This document shows positions 25,053 to 32,371 of a DNA stretch of 37,024 nucleotides, piece after piece. The position numbers and the translations under genes are program-made. Under the pieces are notes generated by a model. The model saw only the letters and a program-made list of their open reading frames with translations, was not told the origin of the DNA and did no database searches. The DNA is taken from contig JAGCNN010000045.1 in assembly GCA_017645925.1 (NCBI GenBank), positions 1 through 37,024 on the forward strand, given 5' to 3'. How positions within the stretch are numbered: position 1 is the first letter of the stretch; each line of letters begins with the position of its first letter. Source of the stretch: Bacteroidales bacterium (lineage in GTDB: Bacteria > Bacteroidota > Bacteroidia > Bacteroidales > ML635J-15).

Positions 25053-25994
25053 TTAGTATTCCCACATATCGTGTTCCATCAGGAAGAGGTCGTTTTGTAT
25101 TCTTTCGCCTTCCCTTATTGCTTCGATACCAATTAGATAGTCGGAGATAAGACGGTTGTCGTAATTGTTAGTTTCAGCGACGATGAAGCTGGAGAATCTT
25201 CTCTGAAGGAATATGTCGTCAAATGTTCTGTGTTCAGCTTCGTTGTGAGCGTTGAATGATTCGTAAGTCGTAAACAACGGGCGATAGTCGTTGTATGCAA
25301 TCCAGAATGGCCATACACGACCTTCCGAAGTTTTTCCATCAAATGACATTGCCAGTATGCGTACATCCATTACTGATCTTTGTTTGTCGAAGAACCATTC
25401 TTCCCAAACCCAGAGTTCTTCCATTACACCGCGGTCGCTTTCTTCAAGTTCCATTTTCATAGGTACATCGATGTATTCTGGTTCGTCAGGATCTGAATAT
25501 GGGTCAATAACTTTCATTGTTCCTTCGTATGACAACAGCGAGTCTCTTGTTGGATCGTCCTTTTCTAGAGGTTCTTTCCACCACATGGTTATGTCGCCTG
25601 CATCAAGTTTGAATACTGGGAATCTGTTGTCTGTACTTTCGTTGTCTTCAATTTCCTTTCCAGTTGCCTTATAGAAAGTTTTTCCTTTTATGCCTATATC
25701 ATACACAAGGTACAGAAGATTTACCCTGCTTCTTTGTGGCTGAAGTTCTCCTGGATAAGTCATTCTTGACTGCGGATAGTATAGGGGCAGATTTTGTTTC
25801 TCTTTGAGTTCCAAGATTCTTAAGATTTTTTTCGAATACATAGCGTCTGCCTCCCTAATGTATGGCAGAGGAACTACATTTCTCTTCACTGTTGTCTCTC
25901 TGGCGAATGCACCGTCGAGTACTTGACCGAACGATGTGTTTGCCAATGTAAGCATGAGAGCCAATAATACGGAAAAACTAACTAATCTTTTCAT
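25053..25994 (-). CDS. gldN: T9SS periplasmic ring protein GldN/PorN
   Basis: This 313-residue exported protein has a signal peptide (about 1-23, NTSFG-Q). The mature part has the GldN/PorN pattern: PYIREADAMYSKKILRILELKEKQNLPLYYP near 44-74, YDIGIKGK, WWKEPLEKDDPTRDSLLSYEGTM, a WVWEEWFFDKQRSVMDVRILAM segment and an NYDNRLISDYLIGIEAIREGERIQNDLFLMEHDMWEY tail. In P. gingivalis PorN binds the lipoprotein PorK to form the large periplasmic ring under the outer membrane. It is the last gene of the operon, 17 bp after the GldM-like gene and followed by the terminator. No Cys lipobox is present, as expected. Confidence 0.93.
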   Translation of the reverse strand: MKRLVSFSVLLALMLTLANTSFGQVLDGAFARETTVKRNVVPLPYIREADAMYSKKILRILELKEKQNLPLYYPQSRMTYPGELQPQRSRVNLLYLVYDIGIKGKTFYKATGKEIEDNESTDNRFPVFKLDAGDITMWWKEPLEKDDPTRDSLLSYEGTMKVIDPYSDPDEPEYIDVPMKMELEESDRGVMEELWVWEEWFFDKQRSVMDVRILAMSFDGKTSEGRVWPFWIAYNDYRPLFTTYESFNAHNEAEHRTFDDIFLQRRFSSFIVAETNNYDNRLISDYLIGIEAIREGERIQNDLFLMEHDMWEY

Positions 25995-26011
25995 AGTATT
26001 ATGAATTTTAA

Positions 26012-26665
26012 TTATTTCAATTTTACGGTAAAACCAGGTGCGTTTCTAACTCCAGAAGGTGTTGATATCTTTATTCCAACAAATGATATTACAGCACCGG
26101 AAGGTTTCTTGGATATATCATCCAGAATTTCTTTTGGAATATCATTTCCTGTAACATGATAAGATGTTACAACACCTCTGTTTTCTTTCATGTAAGTATA
26201 TGAAAGGACACTATAGTTACATACGTATGGGAAGAACCCGCCACTAGGCACTGCATAAATTTTTGAAGCGGATTTAAACACTGCCTTTGGTACGTCTTCT
26301 CCTGTGCTATAACCGCCTATTGTAATGACAGGAGTCGGTACATTCAATACTCTGAATTTTTGTACACGACCGTTTGCGGATACAGTAACTTCTTTAACAT
26401 TAGGATCAGTAACTTCAATAATGTATTCGCCATCGTATCCGGAAACATTTCCTGAATAAATTTTAGCCCCGCTTGATATTGTGGGCTTTGCACCCTTTAA
26501 TCCACTTGCAACTATTGTTACAGGGTTTTTAATTCCTCGGTATAAAATGCAAGTTGCAGGTGGAACAAAAAGTATTTCAGATGACGCATTACCACTTGTC
26601 TGGGCAAACAATGTGTTTGCCCAGAACAATGTGATTATTAATATGCATGCGCCAACTTTCTTCAT
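26012..26665 (-). CDS. Free-standing GldM C-terminal-domain paralogue with its own signal peptide
   Basis: This 217-residue protein begins with a clear Sec signal peptide (KK, then a hydrophobic run, ending NTLFAQ at about 22). From residue about 30 to its end it aligns with the last 190-195 residues of the GldM encoded just upstream. Landmarks shared in the same order are KNP or QNP, GYDGEY or GYEGEY, NVPxPxITIGGY, DVPKA, GGFFP, YTYMKE or FTYMKE plus RGV, DISKK and PSGxRNAPGF. About half of the last 110 positions are identical by eye. This covers the distal periplasmic domains (D3-D4) of GldM. The inner-membrane helix and D1-D2 are absent. It sits in frame order between gldM (10-bp gap) and gldN (17-bp gap), so it is co-transcribed. 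It is intact, not a decaying fragment. Role unknown. Confidence 0.85.
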   Translation of the reverse strand: MKKVGACILIITLFWANTLFAQTSGNASSEILFVPPATCILYRGIKNPVTIVASGLKGAKPTISSGAKIYSGNVSGYDGEYIIEVTDPNVKEVTVSANGRVQKFRVLNVPTPVITIGGYSTGEDVPKAVFKSASKIYAVPSGGFFPYVCNYSVLSYTYMKENRGVVTSYHVTGNDIPKEILDDISKKPSGAVISFVGIKISTPSGVRNAPGFTVKLK

Positions 26666-26675
26666 TTATTGAAAA

Positions 26676-28358
26676 TTATTTCAATCTAGCTGCAAAACCT
26701 GGAGCATTTCTTGGACCAGAAGGCGATGAAACCTTGATTCCAATGAATGAAATTGATGATCCAGAAGTCTTCTTTGATATGTCTGCAAGTATATCTCCCG
26801 GTATTGTGTTGCCGCTAACAACCTGAGATGATGTTACACCTCTGACTTCCTTCATGTATGTGAAAGAGGTAACGGTGTATTTTACGTCCTTGAATGGGAA
26901 GAATCCACCTTCAAGTACTGCATCAAGTCTTGGTGAGCCTTTAATTGCGGCCTTAGGAACATCGTCGCCACTCTTGTAACCGCCAATGGTAATGATAGGT
27001 GAAGGAACATTCATGACCTTGAATGTCTGGTGTCCAACCGACTTGCCATCTGCACTTACATTAATTGTAACTTCCTTAGTTTGGCTTCCTGCAGGAATTG
27101 TAACGATGTATTCACCTTCGTATCCTGCAAGTTTACCCTTTGTAATAGTTGCTCCACCTGTAGCCGACACGTTGATGTTTGTGTAGCCTGATGCTGCAAC
27201 TGACAATGGGTTCTGCAAACCTTTGTAGAAAATGTTACAAGCTGTAGCTGAAATAGTTGTTGATGATGTTGCTACTGCATACGATGACTTGTAAGGAATC
27301 CACTGGTCACCAACGTTTGACTTGTAGAAAATCAAACCGCCGTAACCATGTTCACCAACACCGCCAACCGACTTGTATGTACCACGACCTTGTTCATCCA
27401 AAGGAAGAGTATCATAGGTAGCATTTGCGAGTTGCTTGTATTCAATTTCTCCATTTGGTTTAACAACTGAATCATAGTAAGGAGCAGTTTGCGTGATGTA
27501 GATTGTTGGTCTCATCGTGGTATCGCGTGCACCAATGAATATTTGTGCTTCGTATTCGCTACCACTCATTACAACGCTCTTTGATGTACTTACCAAACCG
27601 GTGAGTGATGAGATACGAATATCCATACCTTCGAGGTCGGCAACCATCTGCTGCAAAACTTCAGCTTCAACGTTTCTGATATCCGACTGCAACTTTGAGA
27701 GCAATGCCAATGTACCAACGAGAGGCATGTGTCTTACCAAACTGAGTTCCCAAGGAATTGTTGCACCATCGTCAATATGATCTGGAGTAGCAAGAGCAGT
27801 TTGAGTTCTTTTGTAGAATGAACTTGCAGTGTCGATAGGACTTGTAGGATCCTTTTTGTCGGTTCTGAATACACTCATATTAAGAACCATGTCTCTGAAG
27901 TTGTCCATCCACATTCTCAAGCTGTCACCCATTACACCACCCGCTTCCTTGTCCATGATAGCAGGAGCTGCATTAATGTCGTCCATCTTCTTGATAACGC
28001 TGGTATCCATTTCAATGTTGTTCGGATCAATTGTTTCGTCACTCTTGTTCAAGCACTGAACCTTAATCCTTCTGATACCGTTAAATAACTTATTACATTC
28101 GGCTTCAAATTCGTGAGCTTCCTTTTGCAATGCGGCATATTTGCCTGGTTGCTCGGCAGCCTTTCCATCTATTCTTCCATATAGTTCTCCGGTCTTAATC
28201 GAGAAGTTTTCTGTGGTCTGCTGAATACCTGCATTTACCGCCACGAACGCATTCAACACCTCATTTGAAACATTCAATGCCATAAGCGCGGTGTAGAACA
28301 GGTACATCATACCGATCATTTTCTGTCTCGGGGTCTCCGGACAATTTCCACCTGACAT
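26676..28358 (-). CDS. gldM: T9SS inner-membrane motor component GldM/PorM
   Basis: This 560-residue protein has an N-terminal cytoplasmic stub (MSGGNCPETPRQKMIG), one membrane helix (about 15-34, MMYLFYTALMALNVS) and a long periplasmic part. The order fits GldM: helical D1 (40-230), an IgG-like D2 (about 235-345, SKSVVMSGSEYEAQIFIGARDTTM), D3 (about 360-450) and D4 (about 455-560, ending NAPGFAARLK). Known GldM/PorM is a dimer with helices inside a GldL pentamer. The periplasmic arm carries torque or energy to the GldK/GldN ring. Start and first residues are family-typical. It lies 52 bp after gldL and 10 bp before the duplicated C-terminal-domain gene. Confidence 0.96.
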   Translation of the reverse strand: MSGGNCPETPRQKMIGMMYLFYTALMALNVSNEVLNAFVAVNAGIQQTTENFSIKTGELYGRIDGKAAEQPGKYAALQKEAHEFEAECNKLFNGIRRIKVQCLNKSDETIDPNNIEMDTSVIKKMDDINAAPAIMDKEAGGVMGDSLRMWMDNFRDMVLNMSVFRTDKKDPTSPIDTASSFYKRTQTALATPDHIDDGATIPWELSLVRHMPLVGTLALLSKLQSDIRNVEAEVLQQMVADLEGMDIRISSLTGLVSTSKSVVMSGSEYEAQIFIGARDTTMRPTIYITQTAPYYDSVVKPNGEIEYKQLANATYDTLPLDEQGRGTYKSVGGVGEHGYGGLIFYKSNVGDQWIPYKSSYAVATSSTTISATACNIFYKGLQNPLSVAASGYTNINVSATGGATITKGKLAGYEGEYIVTIPAGSQTKEVTINVSADGKSVGHQTFKVMNVPSPIITIGGYKSGDDVPKAAIKGSPRLDAVLEGGFFPFKDVKYTVTSFTYMKEVRGVTSSQVVSGNTIPGDILADISKKTSGSSISFIGIKVSSPSGPRNAPGFAARLK

Positions 28359-28410
28359 ATAACTTTAGTTTTTAATGTTAAATATTCAGTTAAAATTCAC
28401 TAAGCGGAAA

Positions 28411-29346
28411 TTAGTTCTGCTTGAAATTCATTGCAGCCAACATATTTCCATAAATAGTATTCATTGCTGCCAAGTTCGAACTCAACTTTCCGATTTCGTC
28501 TCTGTAACGCTTTGTATCTTCTGCAGACTGCTTCATGTTTGCCATGATTTCGTCCAAACCAGTTGACAGTTTCTTTGCTGCTTCGAACTGCTTGTTTGTT
28601 CCTTCGAGCTGCATTTCGTAAACTGAGTTAAGAGCCATAAGGTTCTTGTTCATGATATTCAACTGTTCGTTGTATGATCTTCCGCTGCCAGCCGAATTTT
28701 CAAGTTCCTTGTTCATCGAAGCGATGAGCTTGGTGTAGGTTGCCGAAAGTTCGTCGCCAGAATTGCCAACAGACATTGCAGACCTTTCGTATGCGCTAGC
28801 CAACTTTTCTGCTTGAACGTTGAGCTTCTGAGCTGATGCTCCGTATGCTTCTGCAAAAGAGTTAACCTTTTCTGATGCCATTTCGAAATTAGCAACATAA
28901 TTATTGGTAGCTGCTGTTGCGTCTGATACGTCTTTCAACTTTTCGGTAGTTGTATTTAAGTTCTTCAAACCATGACCCAATTTCTCAAACAGTTCGGGTG
29001 TAATTTCTGCGTTCTCAATCATAGCGTCGAATTTTTCAAGAGCTGACTTCTTTGACTTTACTGCTGCCTTCTTGTCTTCAACGTTAATGGTATCCATATC
29101 CTTGTCAATACCTGCGAGTTCTGGATATACCAAACTCCAGTCAACTTGTTCGTGAGGTGGTTCGAATGCTGAAAGGAAGAAAATTACAGCTTCTGTCATA
29201 AGACCTACGATAAGCATGACACTAGCACCAGGATAGTGCTGGATTTTGAACAATGCACCAACCATAACCACGGTTGCACCCCAACCGTAAACGTAACCCA
29301 TAAATACTTTGTACCCGTGCGTTTGGGTCAATTCACCAATACTCAT
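28411..29346 (-). CDS. gldL: T9SS inner-membrane motor component GldL/PorL
   Basis: This 311-residue protein has two N-terminal membrane helices (about 16-34 and 41-60) and a long cytoplasmic helical tail. The second helix carries a buried Glu, E52 (LIVGLMTEAVIFFLSAFEPP), matching the conserved helix-2 Glu that is important for proton-driven function in this family. K34 and H37 flank the short loop. The tail (about 75-300) is rich in heptad-like, Ala/Lys/Glu sequence (EKLASAYERSAMSVGNSGDELSATYTKL) and is probably coiled coil. GldL forms a ring around the GldM helices and turns proton flow into motion. It lies 68 bp after gldK and 52 bp before gldM. Confidence 0.95.
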   Translation of the reverse strand: MSIGELTQTHGYKVFMGYVYGWGATVVMVGALFKIQHYPGASVMLIVGLMTEAVIFFLSAFEPPHEQVDWSLVYPELAGIDKDMDTINVEDKKAAVKSKKSALEKFDAMIENAEITPELFEKLGHGLKNLNTTTEKLKDVSDATAATNNYVANFEMASEKVNSFAEAYGASAQKLNVQAEKLASAYERSAMSVGNSGDELSATYTKLIASMNKELENSAGSGRSYNEQLNIMNKNLMALNSVYEMQLEGTNKQFEAAKKLSTGLDEIMANMKQSAEDTKRYRDEIGKLSSNLAAMNTIYGNMLAAMNFKQN

Positions 29347-29414
29347 AATTTTACTTTTTTTAGTTCTTAAATTACTTAACTAATACTTAACTTAAATAAA
29401 CAATATAATTTCAA

Positions 29415-31082
29415 TTAATAAACTTGCGAATAAGAAGTTCCATCGCCTCTATGACGACCGAGGTATTCACGTACGCATCTGAATCCGATGTAGCACTTTG
29501 CCGAATCCTGATATTCGTATGTACGTGTACCATTTTGCATATAATATGATACATCCTTCCACGAACCGCCTCTAATGACTTTTCTCTTCAATGCTGGCGG
29601 ATCATCTGGGTGTGCGTAATACTGATAGTCAGGATTCAAGTCGTGAGTGTAGTTGTAAGCTGCCTCGTCAAATGCATTGCTAGTCCATTCGGCAACATTT
29701 CCTGCCATATCGTAAAGACCAAATTCATTCGGGTCGAAAGTTGCAACCATAAGAGTTTGAACGCCACCATCATCGTAGTAGTTACCTCTCATAGGTTTGA
29801 AGTTAGCAACGTGGCAACCGCTGTAGTTTCTTGTGTACAAACCGCCCCAAGGATACATCATGAGGTCGAGACCGCCACGAGCTGCATATTCCCATTCCGA
29901 TTCGGTTGGAAGTCTGTAGTCCTGCAATGCAGCTTCGCCTGCAGCTGCCTGTGATGCGTTTTTCATCATGGTTCTCCATACACAAAATGCTGAAGCCTGT
30001 TTCCATGTAACGCCAACTACTGGATAGTTGTCGTATGCTGGATGCCAGAAGTAAGCCTTTGCCATAGGTTCGTTGTATGAATAGGTGAAATCGCTTATCC
30101 AGCAGAGAGTGTCGGGGTAGATATGAACTTTTTCATGCATGTAGTAGCTGTATCTTCCGCCATGTCTTCCTGCATCCGACTTGCCATCGTAGTTTCTTAC
30201 GTCCCTATTGGCGAAGTCTTCCCATTCTGCATCTTCTTTCATTTTTTCCCTATCCTTGATAGAACCTTCATACTGACCTGTTTCAGGATTGAAGTGTCTT
30301 CCAATTCTAAGACCGTGGTCAGCTTCACGTTCGAAGTTGCGAGCAAGTTCTGCATCTTGAACAACACCGTCGTCACCAGGCTTGAATACGTGCTTCTGAG
30401 CAGCCTGCTTGAGGTCCATCCAGAAGTATTCGTAGTACAAAGCATCGGTGTTCATATCAATCTTCCTATTGAATCTGTATAGTTCAGCAGGAGGCAGGAG
30501 GAACAATGTCTGGTTGAAATTATTAGGAATTTCATTTTTAATCAAGATGCCCTTGAGTTCCAAATCATTGTAATCCAGTGGTCCGTTCCAATCTAGGAAG
30601 TTGTTGTTGTCGTAATCGTCAAAATCGAACTCACCATTTTCGTAAAGGTTGGTAATGTAATTGACTTCTTCTTCAGAAACTTCCGAGTCGTCGATAATGA
30701 AATCGGTTGGCTGATATGAACGCTTTGTGCTAATATCGCCGAAGTCTATCGAATTCTTAGTTTCCTTACCTAAAGTAGTCAAAGCCAGAGAGTCTCTTAC
30801 CCAATAAACAAACTGTCTATATTCAGAATTTGTGATTTCTGTTTCGTCCATCCAAAAGCCTTGAATGGTAACAGTTTTTGATTGAGCTGTCATTGCATAC
30901 GGGACATCTTGATCGCTTGGCCCCATTTGATAGGATCCCGGAGGAATGAACAACATTCCATAGGGCTGAGGAGTGTACCACGTCTTACGTTCTACTCCTG
31001 TCAATTCACCGTTGCCAGAGTAGCTGCAGCCGCTTACTATGGCGATGATGAATATTGCTAAAATGACAAGTAACTTTCTCAT
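29415..31082 (-). CDS. gldK: T9SS ring lipoprotein GldK/PorK
   Basis: This 555-residue lipoprotein has a lipobox VSGC (C19) and an FGE-sulfatase-like (SUMF1-type) fold. Visible are MLFIPPGSYQMGPSD near 43-57, QGFWMDETEITNSEYRQFV near 72-90, YPVVGVTWKQASAFCVWR, LPTESEWEYAARGG, GLYDMAGNVAEWTSNAFDEAAY and VIRGGSWKD...GFRCVREY. The formylglycine-generating cysteine chemistry is not expected to be kept. In P. gingivalis PorK pairs with PorN in the periplasmic ring attached to the outer membrane. This copy is longer than the roughly 460-490 residues usual for GldK/PorK. The extra part is mostly a strongly acidic, Asn/Asp-rich segment (about 115-185, for example DFDDYDNNNFLDW) and a charged middle region (about 215-300). 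Confidence 0.94.
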   Translation of the reverse strand: MRKLLVILAIFIIAIVSGCSYSGNGELTGVERKTWYTPQPYGMLFIPPGSYQMGPSDQDVPYAMTAQSKTVTIQGFWMDETEITNSEYRQFVYWVRDSLALTTLGKETKNSIDFGDISTKRSYQPTDFIIDDSEVSEEEVNYITNLYENGEFDFDDYDNNNFLDWNGPLDYNDLELKGILIKNEIPNNFNQTLFLLPPAELYRFNRKIDMNTDALYYEYFWMDLKQAAQKHVFKPGDDGVVQDAELARNFEREADHGLRIGRHFNPETGQYEGSIKDREKMKEDAEWEDFANRDVRNYDGKSDAGRHGGRYSYYMHEKVHIYPDTLCWISDFTYSYNEPMAKAYFWHPAYDNYPVVGVTWKQASAFCVWRTMMKNASQAAAGEAALQDYRLPTESEWEYAARGGLDLMMYPWGGLYTRNYSGCHVANFKPMRGNYYDDGGVQTLMVATFDPNEFGLYDMAGNVAEWTSNAFDEAAYNYTHDLNPDYQYYAHPDDPPALKRKVIRGGSWKDVSYYMQNGTRTYEYQDSAKCYIGFRCVREYLGRHRGDGTSYSQVY

Positions 31083-31128
31083 AATATATAATATTTAGTA
31101 AGTTTCTAATTTAGTTACCTTTTAACAT

Positions 31129-32070
31129 TTATAATCTTCTAACGCTTCTGTACCTACCCATATTGTTGTTCTTGGATACATTGAAGCAGTATCTAACCAT
31201 AATTTCGTGAGAACCAGTATTATATTTGTACGAGTTACCTCCGAGAGGTATATCGTAGCTATATCCAATACTCATGCCAAACGATAGGTGTATGCCAAGC
31301 ATAGGAACGATTGCATCGCTGAACCTATACGAAAGACCTGCCCAGAATTTCTTTTCGAACAAGTACTTTGCATTGATTTGGAACTCAAACGTAGATGCGT
31401 AAACAGCCATTACCGAGAACAATAGGTCGCTTGACGGATTTGGCAAAGTCCAGTTGTAACCACCTGCTATATAATAATGTCTAGCAAGATAGGTTGATGT
31501 TGTACCGCTGAATTTTAAGGTCGGTCTTGTAAGGTGGCTTACAGAAAGTCCAGCCCAAAAGTCTTTGCCATAAAGAGTTGCACCAAGGTGCATATCAAAT
31601 ACAGCCTTACTGTCCTTGTGAGGTATAACTGGGTCACCATATACAGGATTACCTGTTAAAGAATATGGAGTTTTCCAATCCCCATCGATATTTCTGTTAA
31701 GCATACCAAGTCCAACACCTGCTCCAAGTATTCCGAACGAAAATTCGTGTCGGTATGTTCCATTTACCATGAAGCTTACATCTTTCTGACTACCAATGGT
31801 TTCTTGCATGATTGCTGCACCGATGCCGATAATGTCCTTTATAGGCATGTCGAATGTAAAAATAGTAGTCTGAGGACGGCCTTTTTCAAATCCTACCCAT
31901 TGCTGCCTGTGCATACTAGTTACGCATATTGCATTGTTTGCTCCAGCTGCACCCGGATTATAAAGGTTCTGGGAGTACTCGAACAAACTGAAATGCGAGT
32001 CGTTTTGTGCAAACGACCAGCAAGCTGAAAGCAATAAAAACAGGCCCGATAGTATTAACCCTTTTCTCAT
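31129..32070 (-). CDS. porP: T9SS outer-membrane protein PorP/SprF
   Basis: This 313-residue protein has a signal peptide (about 1-21, CWSFAQ) and a membrane beta-barrel pattern. Its opening is typical of the PorP/SprF family: HFSLFEYSQNLYNPGAAGANN (conserved N-P-A/G-x-x-G), MHRQQWVGFEKGRPQTTIFTFDMP, GIGAAIMQETIGSQKDVSFM. Repeated amphipathic strands follow (FSFGILGAGVGLGMLN, LGATLYGKDFWAGLSVSHL, KKFWAGLSYRF). PorP sits in the outer membrane and in P. gingivalis is needed for secretion. It works with the PorK/N ring. It is the first gene of the operon; 301 bp of AT-rich sequence separates it from topA, and no TAnnTTTG match is obvious right upstream. Confidence 0.92.
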   Translation of the reverse strand: MRKGLILSGLFLLLSACWSFAQNDSHFSLFEYSQNLYNPGAAGANNAICVTSMHRQQWVGFEKGRPQTTIFTFDMPIKDIIGIGAAIMQETIGSQKDVSFMVNGTYRHEFSFGILGAGVGLGMLNRNIDGDWKTPYSLTGNPVYGDPVIPHKDSKAVFDMHLGATLYGKDFWAGLSVSHLTRPTLKFSGTTSTYLARHYYIAGGYNWTLPNPSSDLLFSVMAVYASTFEFQINAKYLFEKKFWAGLSYRFSDAIVPMLGIHLSFGMSIGYSYDIPLGGNSYKYNTGSHEIMVRYCFNVSKNNNMGRYRSVRRL

Positions 32071-32371
32071 ACTGTTTCCGTTATTTTCGTTTTACAATAT
32101 TGTCTAACATATCAGTTAATAAACTATATAGTCTATCTCCAAATTTCAAGTTGGTAAATTAAATGCTTTTTTTTTACGCGACCAAATTTTATGAACTTTT
32201 TTTTGTTTAAACTGTTATTATCTGTTAATATGTTTATTTACTGCAACTTAGTAATGCATAAAAACTTGTTTTCTTTAGGTGTTTGAAACTTTAGCTGCAA
32301 TTTTTTTTTGCAGCCGCTTTTAAAACAAGTCATATTTTTAACAAAATACTAAGTAGATAGTAATTTTCCGT
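32071..32371. other. AT-rich gap between topA and the T9SS operon
   Basis: No gene is supported in these 301 bases. It must contain the end of the topA transcript and the start of the porP-gldN transcript (both minus). A perfect 7-bp stem, GCTGCAA/TTGCAGC (32294-32300 and 32308-32314), has a loop of only T (plus strand) and lies 58 bases after the topA stop. It lacks a strong T-run on the minus strand, so its role as a terminator is unsure. The remainder has homopolymer T and A tracts that may belong to an upstream promoter region, but I cannot place a consensus promoter. Confidence 0.4.

Noticed and set aside
26012..26665. Truncated gldM pseudogene
   Set aside because: The frame is intact, begins with a good signal peptide rather than mid-domain sequence, and keeps operon spacing, so a real gene is the better reading.
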